Shown here in pieces: positions 8,225 to 16,842 of a DNA stretch of 64,000 bases; the stretch's first letter is position 1, and the number at the start of each line of letters is the position of its first letter. The notes below the pieces were generated by a model. The model was not told the origin of the DNA and made no database searches. It saw only the letters and a program-made list of their open reading frames with translations. Both the position numbers and the translations under genes were made by a program. Source of the DNA: Pseudosulfitobacter pseudonitzschiae (GTDB lineage: Bacteria; Pseudomonadota; Alphaproteobacteria; Rhodobacterales; Rhodobacteraceae); NCBI RefSeq assembly GCF_002222635.1, contig NZ_CP022415.1:2480001-2544000 (forward strand), in the 5' to 3' direction.

Positions 8225-9874
8225 TCACATATTGGGATAGTTCGGCCCGTCCCCGCCCTGCGGCGTGGTCCAGTTGATATTCTGGCTGGGGTCTTTGATG
8301 TCGCATGTCTTGCAGTGCACGCAGTTCTGGAAGTTGATGACAAAACGCGGGTCTTTGCCCTCTTCCGTCACGAATTCATACACACCTGCGGGGCAATAGC
8401 GCGCCGAAGGTCCGGCATAGACCGGCAGGTTGCGATCCACCGGAATGCTGGGATCTTTCAGCTTCAGGTGCGCAGGCTGGCTTTCCTCGTGATTGGTAAA
8501 GCTGAACGCCACGTTGGTCAGGCGGTCGAACGACAGCTTTCCGTCCGGCTTGGGATAGGTGATCTGGCTGTGCTTATCGGCGGGCTCGGTCGCCTCGGCG
8601 TCGGATTTGCCGTGTTTCAGTGTGCCCAGCAGCGAAAAACCCAACGTGTTGCACCACATATCGAAGCCACCAACAGCCAGTGATGCAGTCAGGCCATATT
8701 TCGACCACAGCGGTTTGACGTTGCGCACCTTTTTCAGGTCTTTGCCGATCGCTCCTGCGCGCACCTCATCCTCATAGGCGGTCAGTTCGTCACCCGAACG
8801 GTCGGCCTTGATCGCCTCGAATGCGGCCTCGGCAGCCGCCTTGCCCGACAGCATGGCGTTGTGGTTGCCCTTGATGCGCGGCACGTTGACCATGCCAACG
8901 GCACAGCCCAACAGAGCCACACCGGGTGCCACCATCTTGGGCATCGACTGAAAGCCGCCTTCGGTGATCGCGCGCGCGCCATAAGCCACGCGTTTGCCAC
9001 CTTTCAGCAGCTCGGCCACCATCGGGTGGTGTTTGAACTGCTGGAATTCCATATAGGGAAACACATGCGGGTTCTTATAGCCCAAGTGCACCACAAAACC
9101 CACATAGACCTGATTGTTATCAAGGTGATAGATGAACGATCCGCCGCCCGCTTTGCTGCCCAATGGCCAACCCATCGTGTGGGCGACAGTGCCCTCTTTG
9201 TGCTTGGCGGGATCAATTTCCCAAATCTCTTTCATGCCAAGACCGAATTTCTGCGGCTCTTTGCCCGCCGACAGGTCGTATTTCGCAATGACCTCTTTCG
9301 ACAGCGACCCGCGCACGCCTTCGCCAAGGAAAACGTATTTACCGTGCAACTCCATACCCGGTTCATAGCTGTCGCCCTTGGTGCCATCCGCCGCAATGCC
9401 GAACTCACCGGCGACCACGCCTTTGACTTCGCCGTTCTCGCCATAGACCAGTTCGGAACAAGCCATACCGGGGAACACTTCCACGCCCAGTTCTTCGGCC
9501 TGTTCGGCCATCCAACGGCAGACGTTGCCCATCGACACGATATAGTTGCCGTGATTGTTCATCAGCGGTGGCATAGGAAAGTTGGGAATGCGTATCTTGC
9601 CCGCTTCACCCAGCATATAGAAATTGTCTTCTTTCACTTCGACGGTGACAGGGGCGCCCTTTGCTTTCCAGTCAGGGATCAGCGCGTCCAGACCACAGGG
9701 ATCCAGCACCGCACCCGACAGGATATGCGCGCCCACTTCCGAGCCCTTTTCCAGCACGACCACATTCAGGTCGGCGTCCAGTTGCTTTAGACGGATCGCT
9801 GCCGAAAGGCCCGCAGGTCCGGCCCCGACGATGACCACATCATATTCCATCGCTTCGCGTTCTGTATCGGCCAT
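8225..9874 (-). CDS. electron transfer flavoprotein-ubiquinone oxidoreductase
   Basis: This 549-residue membrane-associated flavoprotein passes electrons from acyl-CoA dehydrogenases, via ETF, to ubiquinone. The FAD-binding VVIVGAGPAGLSAAIRL motif is at the N-terminus. The C-terminal 4Fe-4S domain has the cysteines of RYCPAGVYEF and NCVHCKTCDIKDP, then NINWTTPQGG. The start at 9874 was chosen because AAGGAG lies 10 bases upstream; an earlier ATG adds 14 residues without a good site. It works with acyl-CoA dehydrogenases such as the one at 22.4-24.1 kb. Its promoter should lie in the 160-base gap next to soxR. Confidence 0.95.
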   Translation of the reverse strand: MADTEREAMEYDVVIVGAGPAGLSAAIRLKQLDADLNVVVLEKGSEVGAHILSGAVLDPCGLDALIPDWKAKGAPVTVEVKEDNFYMLGEAGKIRIPNFPMPPLMNNHGNYIVSMGNVCRWMAEQAEELGVEVFPGMACSELVYGENGEVKGVVAGEFGIAADGTKGDSYEPGMELHGKYVFLGEGVRGSLSKEVIAKYDLSAGKEPQKFGLGMKEIWEIDPAKHKEGTVAHTMGWPLGSKAGGGSFIYHLDNNQVYVGFVVHLGYKNPHVFPYMEFQQFKHHPMVAELLKGGKRVAYGARAITEGGFQSMPKMVAPGVALLGCAVGMVNVPRIKGNHNAMLSGKAAAEAAFEAIKADRSGDELTAYEDEVRAGAIGKDLKKVRNVKPLWSKYGLTASLAVGGFDMWCNTLGFSLLGTLKHGKSDAEATEPADKHSQITYPKPDGKLSFDRLTNVAFSFTNHEESQPAHLKLKDPSIPVDRNLPVYAGPSARYCPAGVYEFVTEEGKDPRFVINFQNCVHCKTCDIKDPSQNINWTTPQGGDGPNYPNM

Positions 9875-10036
9875 GCTCGGCGGCTCCTTGTGCAAAAGCG
9901 CGTGCACCCACCGCATCGCGCAACAATCTTTCGCGCTTGGCTAAACCACAGCGCCCGTCAATGCAATCGAAACACCGCGTCAGCGGTACAGACATGCGAC
10001 GGTTTTTCACAGTGTATACCGCAGCGGCAACAGCCG

Positions 10037-10489
10037 TCAGTCCGCAGGCCGATCCCCCATCAAATAGCGCGGACCGGTGCCCTTTTCGCGGGCGCGGTCG
10101 CCGGGATTGTACAAGGCGCAGCTGTCGAGGCTCAAACAGCCACAGCCGATACAGCTGTCCAACGTGTCACGCATTCGGGTCAGCGTGTCGATCCGCGCAT
10201 CCAGTGCCGCACGAAATCCGGTACTGATGTGCGCCCAATCCGACTTGGTCGGCACGCGGCCCTTGGGCAACAAGTCCAGCTCGGCCCGTATTTGCGGCAG
10301 GGTAAAGCCGAACTGCTGCGCGATCATCACGAACGACAGCCGCCGGATGTCCGCCCGCGAAAACCGTCGCTGCCCGCCCGCATTGCGCCATGGATCAATC
10401 AGCCCCTGCGCCTCGTAATAGCGGATCGCCGACACAGCCAGCCCCGTCCGCGCGGCCAGATCGCCAATGCTCAACCCGTCTTTCGCCAT
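10037..10489 (-). CDS. soxR: redox-sensitive transcriptional activator SoxR
   Basis: This 150-residue MerR-family regulator has an N-terminal helix-turn-helix (LSIGDLAARTGLAVSAIRYYE) and a dimerising coiled coil. The C-terminal 2Fe-2S site is CIGCGCLSLDSC, with the exact C-x2-C-x-C-x5-C spacing of SoxR. Oxidation of the cluster by redox-cycling compounds activates transcription. It is divergent from the VOC gene, and the shared 79-base gap holds a SoxR box inside a 19-bp-spacer promoter. There is no soxS, as expected outside enterobacteria. Confidence 0.95.
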   Translation of the reverse strand: MAKDGLSIGDLAARTGLAVSAIRYYEAQGLIDPWRNAGGQRRFSRADIRRLSFVMIAQQFGFTLPQIRAELDLLPKGRVPTKSDWAHISTGFRAALDARIDTLTRMRDTLDSCIGCGCLSLDSCALYNPGDRAREKGTGPRYLMGDRPAD

Positions 10490-10502
10490 GTCGAAAAATC
10501 CC

Positions 10503-10533
10503 TTGACCTAAAGTTAGGTTTAGCAATTACGCT
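10503..10533 (+). promoter_or_regulatory. SoxR-dependent promoter of the VOC gene
   Basis: TTGACC (10503-10508) and TACGCT (10528-10533) are separated by 19 bp, the stretched spacer characteristic of MerR/SoxR-activated promoters. The spacer carries CCTAAAGTTAGGTTTAGC (10507-10524), which resembles the E. coli soxS operator around its AGTTA core, and CTAAA/TTTAG form an inverted repeat. It drives the + strand gene starting at 10569 and may also autoregulate soxR. Confidence 0.8.
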
Positions 10534-10568
10534 AAAGCCATTCCCACCTGTTGAAAAGGACAAACTCC

Positions 10569-10949
10569 ATGACAGCCCAGCTTGAACACACCAATTTTAC
10601 TGTCTCCGACCCCGCCGCCACCGCCGACTGGATGTGCGATCTGTTCGGCTGGCACATCCGCTGGCAGGGTGCCGCAATAGCGGGCGGCCACACCATCCAC
10701 GTAGGCACCGACACGCATTATCTGGCGCTCTATTCCCCTCAGGCACCTGAAAAGCCGCGGCAATCCAACTATACCACTATCGGCGGGCTGAACCATCTGG
10801 CCGTCACCACTGACGATCTCGACGCCCTTGAAACACGCATCAAAGCGCACGGCTTTACCACCGGCAACCACGCCGACTATGAACCGGGCCGCCGCTTCTA
10901 CTTTCACGACGCGGACGGCATCGAATACGAGGTGGTGCAATACGACTGA
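10569..10949 (+). CDS. VOC (glyoxalase/bleomycin-resistance fold) protein
   Basis: This 126-residue protein is one VOC domain made of two beta-alpha-beta-beta-beta modules. It begins LEHTNFTVSDPAATADWM, has LNHLAVTTDDLDALETRI in the middle and ends FYFHDADGIEYEVVQYD. Histidine and glutamate residues typical of metal ligands are present (H8, H79, E121). AAGGA lies 8 bases before the chosen ATG. It sits under a SoxR promoter, so it is probably induced by redox-cycling drugs and may sequester or modify one. The substrate is unknown. Confidence 0.82.
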   Translation: MTAQLEHTNFTVSDPAATADWMCDLFGWHIRWQGAAIAGGHTIHVGTDTHYLALYSPQAPEKPRQSNYTTIGGLNHLAVTTDDLDALETRIKAHGFTTGNHADYEPGRRFYFHDADGIEYEVVQYD

Positions 10950-10956
10950 CTTTATC

Positions 10957-11016
10957 CTTCATCTTGCAGGGTAAACTCCGGGGGAGCGCCGCAAGGCGCG
11001 GGGGCAGCGCCCCCTT
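10957..11016. repeat. intergenic double-hairpin repeat, copy 1
   Basis: This element runs from CCTTCATCTTGC through CTCCGGGGGAG, then hairpin GCGCC-GCAA-GGCGC, then hairpin GGGGGC-AGC-GCCCCC. It begins 7 bases after the VOC stop codon. The same architecture recurs at 25154 and 46984. It may act as a transcript end or REP-like element. The rest of the gap up to greA holds another 8-bp hairpin (11113-11131). Confidence 0.75.
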
Positions 11017-11152
11017 CCCCCGTACCGCGCATCGGCGACATTCGCCGCCCCAGATACGCCCACCCCTTGCAATCCCCCGCCGCAATAGGTCAGGTAGCAT
11101 CCAACATTGACCGGCGGCCACTTTGGCCGCCCTAATCTGCTGGACGTGACTT

Positions 11153-11623
11153 ATGGAAAAGATCCCGATGACCCGAAAGGGTCACCAAGCCCTTGAGACC
11201 GAACTCAAGCACCTGAAATCCGTCGAGCGCCCCGCCATCATCAAGGCCATCGCCGAAGCACGCGAGCATGGCGACCTGTCGGAAAACGCCGAATACCATT
11301 CCGCCAAGGAAAAGCAGTCCTTCATCGAAGGGCGCATCAAAGAGCTGGAAGGTGCAATTTCGCTGGCCGACGTCATCGACCCGACCAAGATGAAGGGCGG
11401 CATCAAGTTCGGCGCCACTGTCACGCTTGTCGACGAAGACACCGACGAAGAGAAAACCTATCAGATTGTCGGTGAATACGAGGCCAACATCGAAGCAGGT
11501 CTGCTGAATATCAAATCGCCCATCGCCCGTGCCCTGATCGGCAAGGAAGAAGGCGACAGCGTCGAAGTGCGCACGCCCGGTGGCGATAAGTCCTATGAAG
11601 TGCTGAAAATCGCTTTCATCTGA
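11153..11623 (+). CDS. greA: transcription elongation factor GreA
   Basis: This 156-residue factor stimulates RNA cleavage by stalled RNA polymerase. It has the N-terminal coiled coil with the acidic tip [16 protein letters not shown] (residues about 41-56), then the FKBP-like C-terminal domain ending [23 protein letters not shown]. The length is standard for the family. An inverted repeat (11113-11131) lies in its leader. A membrane protein gene follows after 14 bases and is probably co-transcribed. Confidence 0.96.
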   Translation: MEKIPMTRKGHQALETELKHLKSVERPAIIKAIAEAREHGDLSENAEYHSAKEKQSFIEGRIKELEGAISLADVIDPTKMKGGIKFGATVTLVDEDTDEEKTYQIVGEYEANIEAGLLNIKSPIARALIGKEEGDSVEVRTPGGDKSYEVLKIAFI

Positions 11624-11637
11624 TCGGAACCCAAGAC

Positions 11638-12711
11638 ATGGCCGACACAGCGCCAGCTGAAAAAACATCCCCCCAGACGCAGACCCGTCCTGCGTCGTCG
11701 GCACAGGCGCGGCCAACACCGCTGGGCATTTATGATCGCCCCCGCATTGAGGGCATTTCGGGAATCGAGATCATAGCCATCGCCCTGTCGGCCCTCTGGC
11801 TGCTGGGCGCGAGTGTGTTTTTTATGACGATGCCCTCGCCCCCCGAAGGACAGGACGGCGACGGGCGCGGGTTGATGTTCCTGATGACCATGCTGGCCAT
11901 CTTCATGCCCGTGGGCATGATCTGGGTGGCCGCTACAGCCGCCAAAGCCAGCCGCGTCATGCGCGAGGAAAGCCAGCGTTTGCAGGCCGCGATCGACGCC
12001 ATCCGACAGGCCTATATCGCCCAGCAACACAGCCGCGATCTGGGCAGCGAGCCTTCGGTTGCCCGCAAGCTGGACGAAATCGCCGCCGCAGCGAAAAAGA
12101 CCGAAACCACGCTGGCCACCTTTCACACCCGCCGCGATGCACAGCACTCCGTGCGCCATGCCCCGCCACCATTGGCGCCACAGGCCGCCGACGACCAACC
12201 CAAGCTGGCACTCGGCACCACCTCCGAGGACACAGCCCCGCCGTTGGCACGCGAAGATTTCATTCGCGCCCTGAACTTCCCCGAAACGGCCGAAGACGCG
12301 GCTGGGTTCTCAGCTCTGCGCCGCGCCCTCAAGGACCGGCCCACGGCCCAGATGATTCAGGCCGCCCAAGACATCCTGACTCTACTCAGCCAGGACGGCA
12401 TCTATATGGACGATCTGCGCCCCGACCGCGCACGCCCCGAAATCTGGCGCAGTTTTGCCCAAGGTGCACGTGGCCGCAGTGTCGCCGCCTTGGGCGGTGT
12501 GCGCGATCGCTCGTCGCTGGCACTGACAGCGGGCCGGATGAAACAAGATCCGATTTTTCGCGACGCGGCACATCACTTTTTGCGCCGCTTCGACCGCAGC
12601 TTTGCCGCATTCGAGGCCGAAGCGGACGATGCCGACATTTCGGCCCTGTCCGACACCCGCACCGCGCGGGCGTTCATGCTGCTGGGTCGCGTGGCAGGCA
12701 CGTTCGACTAG
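11638..12711 (+). CDS. conserved membrane protein of unknown function
   Basis: I do not recognise this 357-residue protein. It has a proline-rich cytosolic N-terminus, two predicted membrane helices (about residues 43-62, IIAIALSALWLLGASVFFM, and 80-100, LMFLMTMLAIFMPVGMIWVAA), then a helical, probably coiled-coil stretch (SRVMREESQRLQAAIDAIRQ). A low-complexity linker leads to a soluble helical C-terminal domain with a ring of charged residues (residues about 205-357). It follows greA by 14 bases and reads like an operon partner. Codon use matches its neighbours. Confidence 0.7.
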   Translation: MADTAPAEKTSPQTQTRPASSAQARPTPLGIYDRPRIEGISGIEIIAIALSALWLLGASVFFMTMPSPPEGQDGDGRGLMFLMTMLAIFMPVGMIWVAATAAKASRVMREESQRLQAAIDAIRQAYIAQQHSRDLGSEPSVARKLDEIAAAAKKTETTLATFHTRRDAQHSVRHAPPPLAPQAADDQPKLALGTTSEDTAPPLAREDFIRALNFPETAEDAAGFSALRRALKDRPTAQMIQAAQDILTLLSQDGIYMDDLRPDRARPEIWRSFAQGARGRSVAALGGVRDRSSLALTAGRMKQDPIFRDAAHHFLRRFDRSFAAFEAEADDADISALSDTRTARAFMLLGRVAGTFD

Positions 12712-12716
12712 GCCCG

Positions 12717-13601
12717 TCAGGGTCCGCGCAACCGCGCGCCGTGCGCCTCGATCACACCAACCATGTGATCCGCCACCACCCGCACGCGCTGTGACGCCAT
12801 CAGGTCGCTGTGCATCACCAGCCAGATATCCTGATCCACGCCCAACTCGACCGGCACCCGTTGCAGCCCCGCGTCCTGCGCCAGAAAATGCGGCAAGACC
12901 GCCAGCCCCAGCCCCGCCTGCGCCGCGCTCAACTGCGATGCCAGCGTTGACGTGACGACCGCTGGCGCCACCGCGCGAAAGTTGCGGGCAAGCCATTGCG
13001 CCGCTGGTAAATCACCAAAACGCTCCGCCCAGCCGATATAGCTGTCGCCTTCGAACCCCACAGCGCGCCCGCGCCCAGCCATATAGCCGGCCGCGCCATA
13101 CAGGCCAAAGCCCAGCGTCCCGATCCGCCGCACCGTCAGGTGTCCGCGCGTGGGCCGCACCATGCGTACCGCCAGATCCGCATCGCGCTTGTGCAGGTTG
13201 ACCGAAGCCACATCCGTAGACACTTCGACCGTCAGTCCGGGATGTGCGGCCAGCAGCGGGGCCAGTGACGGAATCAACAGCGGATTGGCCAGATTCTCGG
13301 CTGTGGCCAACCGCACATGCCCCTGCACGCCACGCCCTGCTTGCGCTGCGTTACGAAAGGCATCCATCGCCGCCTCCATCGCCTCGGCGCGGGGCATTAG
13401 GGCCATGCCCTCGTCGGTTAGCTGATATCCGGTCTGTGCCCGTGCAAACAGCGGCACGCCCAGCGCCGCTTCCAACCGCTCGATCCGCCGCGACACCGTG
13501 GCGACGCCAGCACCCAAAGCCTCTGCTGCTGCCGTCAACGTTCCCCAACGCGCCACAGCCAAAAAGGCAGGCGTGTCGTCCCAGTTCAACGGATCGGTCA
13601 T
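12717..13601 (-). CDS. LysR-family transcriptional regulator
   Basis: This 294-residue regulator has the N-terminal LysR winged helix (NWDDTPAFLAVARWGTLTAAAEALG, read in parts, and VSRRIERLEAALG) and a periplasmic-binding-protein-like effector domain (VRLATAENLANPLLIPSL onward). The ATG at 13601 was preferred because GGAAA lies 7-8 bases upstream; an in-frame GTG at 13613 is the alternative. It is divergent from an aldo/keto reductase, its likely target. The two promoters share about 100 bases. It converges with the membrane protein gene, with 5 bases between stop codons. Confidence 0.87.
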   Translation of the reverse strand: MTDPLNWDDTPAFLAVARWGTLTAAAEALGAGVATVSRRIERLEAALGVPLFARAQTGYQLTDEGMALMPRAEAMEAAMDAFRNAAQAGRGVQGHVRLATAENLANPLLIPSLAPLLAAHPGLTVEVSTDVASVNLHKRDADLAVRMVRPTRGHLTVRRIGTLGFGLYGAAGYMAGRGRAVGFEGDSYIGWAERFGDLPAAQWLARNFRAVAPAVVTSTLASQLSAAQAGLGLAVLPHFLAQDAGLQRVPVELGVDQDIWLVMHSDLMASQRVRVVADHMVGVIEAHGARLRGP

Positions 13602-13636
13602 AGAGTTTTCCACTTCTCGAAAATAGGCTTCGAAAC

Positions 13637-13665
13637 TTGTCTATATTTTTCCGATATCAGAATAT
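13637..13665 (+). promoter_or_regulatory. LysR-controlled promoter of the aldo/keto reductase
   Basis: TTGTCT (13637-13642) and GAATAT (13660-13665) are 17 bp apart and resemble a sigma-70 promoter. ATATT-N13-AATAT (13643-13665) is an inverted repeat overlapping it, as LysR-type sites often do. Two TTCGAA-like motifs lie just upstream. Function is inferred from position. Confidence 0.45.
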
Positions 13666-13702
13666 GCATCCTGTCCGTACACCTCAACCAAAAGGACACC
13701 CC

Positions 13703-14686
13703 ATGCACCGCCGATACCTGACTCCCAACTTTTCTGTTTCCGCGCTTGGCCTTGGCTGCATGGGGATGAGCGAGTTTTACGGCCCCCGCGATGACGTCCG
13801 CTCAATGGCCGTCCTCGACCGCGCCGCCGATCTGGGCGTGACATTTTTCGATACCGCTGACACCTATGGCCCGTTCCACAACGAAGAATTGCTGGGCCAG
13901 TTTCTGCGCACCCGCAAGCCGCAGGCCGAAATCGCCACCAAATTCGGTATCGTCCGCAACCCCGGCGAATACCGCCGCGAAATCGACAACAGCCCTGCCT
14001 ATGTCCGCCGCGCCTGTGAGGCGTCGCTGAAACGTCTCGGCGTCGAACAGATCGACCTTTACTATGTCCACCGCATCAACCCCGCCCAACCAATCGAAGA
14101 GGTGATGCATGCCCTGTCCGACCTGGTGGCCGAGGGCAAGATTGCCCACATCGGCCTGTGCGAGGTCAGCGCCCCCACGTTGCGGCGCGCCCATGCGGTG
14201 CATCCCGTCACCGCAGTCCAAACCGAATATTCGCTCTGGACCCGCGAAGTCGAGACCGAGGTGCTGCCCGCTTGCACCGAACTGGGCATCGGTTTTGTTC
14301 CCTACTCCCCGTTGGGACGCGGGTTTCTAACTGGGGCATTTGACAAGGAAACCACTTTTGGCGAAGGGGATTTTCGCGCCAATCTGCCACGGTTTTCAGC
14401 CGACAACATGGCCAGCAACATCGGCATCGTCGACCGCGTCCGCCATCTGGCCGCCAACAAAGACTGCACACCCGCTCAGATCGCACTGGCGTGGCTGCTG
14501 TCCAAAGGGCGTCATATTGTCCCGATTCCGGGCACCAAACGCCTTAAGTATCTGGAAGAAAACATAGCTGGCACTGACATCACCCTGACCCCGAACGAGA
14601 TAGCGGCGCTTGACCGCGCAGTTGCCGCACAGGACGTGGCAGGTGCGCGCTATACCACCGAAGGCATGAAAGGGCTGAATGCATGA
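13703..14686 (+). CDS. aldo/keto reductase
   Basis: This 327-residue NADPH-dependent (alpha/beta)8-barrel reductase has the catalytic tetrad visible as DTADTYG (Asp, Tyr), ATKFG (Lys) and YYVHRI (His). The cofactor loop VPIPGTKRLKYLEEN lies near the C-terminus. The ATG at 13703 is preceded by AAAAGGA. The sequence resembles the AKR13/YakC-like group that reduces aldehydes. It is divergent from a LysR regulator. Its stop overlaps the start of a 20-codon open frame as ATGA. Confidence 0.88.
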   Translation: MHRRYLTPNFSVSALGLGCMGMSEFYGPRDDVRSMAVLDRAADLGVTFFDTADTYGPFHNEELLGQFLRTRKPQAEIATKFGIVRNPGEYRREIDNSPAYVRRACEASLKRLGVEQIDLYYVHRINPAQPIEEVMHALSDLVAEGKIAHIGLCEVSAPTLRRAHAVHPVTAVQTEYSLWTREVETEVLPACTELGIGFVPYSPLGRGFLTGAFDKETTFGEGDFRANLPRFSADNMASNIGIVDRVRHLAANKDCTPAQIALAWLLSKGRHIVPIPGTKRLKYLEENIAGTDITLTPNEIAALDRAVAAQDVAGARYTTEGMKGLNA

Positions 14687-14745
14687 GCGGCCTGAGCTTC
14701 GGCTGGCACGAGGCGCGCAAGGCCTTTGCCGCCCACGACATCTGA
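14683..14745 (+). CDS. 20-residue open frame coupled to the aldo/keto reductase
   Basis: An ATGA overlap with the preceding stop opens a frame encoding MSGLSFGWHEARKAFAAHDI, which ends exactly one base before the stop of the opposite-strand moeA fusion. The codon choice looks genuine and the overlap is the usual one for coupled genes in this genome. It may be a microprotein or the remnant of a longer gene cut by the convergent gene. Nothing else supports it. Confidence 0.25.
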   Translation: MSGLSFGWHEARKAFAAHDI

Positions 14746-16842
14746 TCACAAACCGAAGCCACCCCAAGGGATAAACAGCACCGGATCACCATGCTTGACC
14801 GTCAGTGCACCATCGGGCAATTCCACCAGCCCCTCTGCCCAGCTAAGCCCGCTGATCCGGCCCGACCCTTCCGAGCGGAACACCTCGGCCACACCGTCGC
14901 GCATCCGCGCGCGCAGGTATTCACGGCGTCCGGGTTTTTTCGATTTCTCAAACCCCGCAGGCACCATAAACCCTTGGGGTGCCTGCCAGCCGACCCCCGC
15001 CAACAACCCCAGCGCGGGGGCGGCGAAGACCAGCGTGCAAACCATCGCGGCCACCGGATTGCCCGGAAGACCAAAGACCGGCGTGCCGTTCCACATGCCC
15101 AAAGCCAGCGGACGCCCCGGTTTGACGGCGATCCGCCACAGCGCCATAGCACCCGCATCACGCAACAGGGCCGACACATGGTCCTCATCGCCCGCTGACG
15201 CGCCGCCGCTGGTTAGAATGGCGTCCACCTGTGCCGCGTCCAGCGCTTTGGCCAAGGCAACTCGGTCGTCGTTGACCCGACCAAGATCCACCGCCTCGTG
15301 CCCCAACCGCGTCAGCAGCCCCAGCAACATCGGGCGGTTGGCGTCGAAAATCTGCGTCTCGCCTGCATCGCTGCCTGCCTCGGCCAGTTCGTCGCCCGTG
15401 GACAGCACACCGACGCGCAAAGCGGCAAAGGTCTGTACCGCGCCCACGCCCACCGCCGCAAGCAACGCCAGATCAGCAGCCGTCAAGCGTCGCCCTTGCT
15501 GTAATATCACCTCGCCTGCTGCCACATCCTCGCCCGCGCGGCGGCTGTTTGCACCGGCCTTTACCGGCCCGTTGAACGCGATGCGCCCACCGTCCACGGT
15601 AACGTCTTCTTGCAGCACCACGGTGTCGACGCCCGCAGGCAGCACGGCACCGGTCAGCACACGCACCGCGTGGCCCGCAGGCACTGCGCCGTCAAAATCG
15701 CCCCCCGCCGCCGCACGGCCCGCGACCAGCGGCAGCACATGTACGCCTGTGTCGCGCGCGCCTGCAAAGCCGTAGCCGTCCACCGCCGTGTTCGGCCTTG
15801 GCGGGTTGGATCGCAGCGAGGTGACTGGTGCGGCCAGCACGCGGCCCAAGGCCTGCTGCACCGTGACCGTTTCAACACGCGCCACCGGCGTCAGACGCTC
15901 TTGCAACAGGTCCAACGCATCATCCACCGGCGTCCACGCCACACCGGGCGGCAGGGCAAAGCAATCATTGGACAAGGGCGGCGGCACCGGATCATCCGTG
16001 CGCAGCGCCCCGCGCAAGGCATCCTCATGCCCCAGTCCCAAAATCCAGCCCTCTTGTGCATCCCCGTCGGCCAGCATCGCGGCCAACTGCGCGGGCGACA
16101 GCGCCGACAAAGCCTGTGCCAGAACCCGCACCTGTGCCGCATCCTTGATCTCGTCCGCCTGCGCTTGCGCTGCGATTTCGGGTGCGATCAATGACGGCCA
16201 CACCTCGACCAGCGCTATCCCCGCCTCAAGCTGCTGGAACGGCCACACCGCCAGATCATCGCCAAAGCGGTGCCGCAACCGTGCCAGTACCGGCAGACCC
16301 ATCAACGCCTGAGAACCGACCGATCCCGCCCCGCTCAGTTGCCATACAGCAAAGGCTCCTTTGGCCAGAATCTCGGCCTTGCGCCGCTCGGCAAATGGGT
16401 TTTCATATCCTGTCTTGGTGCGCGGCAAACCATCCACGTCCCGTTGCAGACCATTGCCCCAAAACGGCCCCTTGGCCCCCAGCGCAAGGTTGATCGCACC
16501 CGCCACATCAAAGCGGTTGTTGGTCTTGGGCCCATCCTCGATCCGCGCGACGAACCAGTCCCACAAGGTCAGCGGATCGTTCGAGCCTGCTACAGCCTGC
16601 GCAAAGCCCTGCGGATAGCCAAAGGGAAAATCGAACCCTACCATCACACGCCGCCCCGCCGCGCGTTCAGCCTGTATCAAGTCGCCAATCCACGCCTCGG
16701 CCACCTGACGGGTGCGCAGATAGACCGGCGCTTCCGTCACGCCTGCACGCGCCACACAGGCCCAGATCGCATCTTTGACGGGCTTGGCTCCCCGATCATT
16801 GCCGCCCGACCAGTCCACGACAATTACCGTATCGAACATCAT
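14746..16842 (-). CDS. MoeA molybdopterin molybdotransferase fused to an N-terminal RNase H-like domain
   Basis: This protein has 698 residues against about 400 for MoeA alone. Residues from about 303 to the end are MoeA, which inserts molybdate into adenylated molybdopterin: ALGRVLAAPV, VGVLSTGDELAEAG, the TSGGASAGDEDHV loop and FGLPGNPVAA are all present. The first 300 residues form a separate domain starting VIVVDWSGG and containing VGFDFPFGYP, which resembles DUF429-type RNase H-like domains. Such a fusion is not part of canonical MoeA. It is last in the mobA-mobB-moeA order, with an ATGA overlap with mobB. The MoeA part is certain; the N-terminal role is unknown. Confidence 0.88.
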   Translation of the reverse strand: MMFDTVIVVDWSGGNDRGAKPVKDAIWACVARAGVTEAPVYLRTRQVAEAWIGDLIQAERAAGRRVMVGFDFPFGYPQGFAQAVAGSNDPLTLWDWFVARIEDGPKTNNRFDVAGAINLALGAKGPFWGNGLQRDVDGLPRTKTGYENPFAERRKAEILAKGAFAVWQLSGAGSVGSQALMGLPVLARLRHRFGDDLAVWPFQQLEAGIALVEVWPSLIAPEIAAQAQADEIKDAAQVRVLAQALSALSPAQLAAMLADGDAQEGWILGLGHEDALRGALRTDDPVPPPLSNDCFALPPGVAWTPVDDALDLLQERLTPVARVETVTVQQALGRVLAAPVTSLRSNPPRPNTAVDGYGFAGARDTGVHVLPLVAGRAAAGGDFDGAVPAGHAVRVLTGAVLPAGVDTVVLQEDVTVDGGRIAFNGPVKAGANSRRAGEDVAAGEVILQQGRRLTAADLALLAAVGVGAVQTFAALRVGVLSTGDELAEAGSDAGETQIFDANRPMLLGLLTRLGHEAVDLGRVNDDRVALAKALDAAQVDAILTSGGASAGDEDHVSALLRDAGAMALWRIAVKPGRPLALGMWNGTPVFGLPGNPVAAMVCTLVFAAPALGLLAGVGWQAPQGFMVPAGFEKSKKPGRREYLRARMRDGVAEVFRSEGSGRISGLSWAEGLVELPDGALTVKHGDPVLFIPWGGFGL

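Noticed and set aside
11113-11131. Hairpin before greA as a terminator
   Set aside because: An 8-bp stem with a 3-base loop is present but no T-run follows, and it lies in the greA leader, so termination is unsupported.
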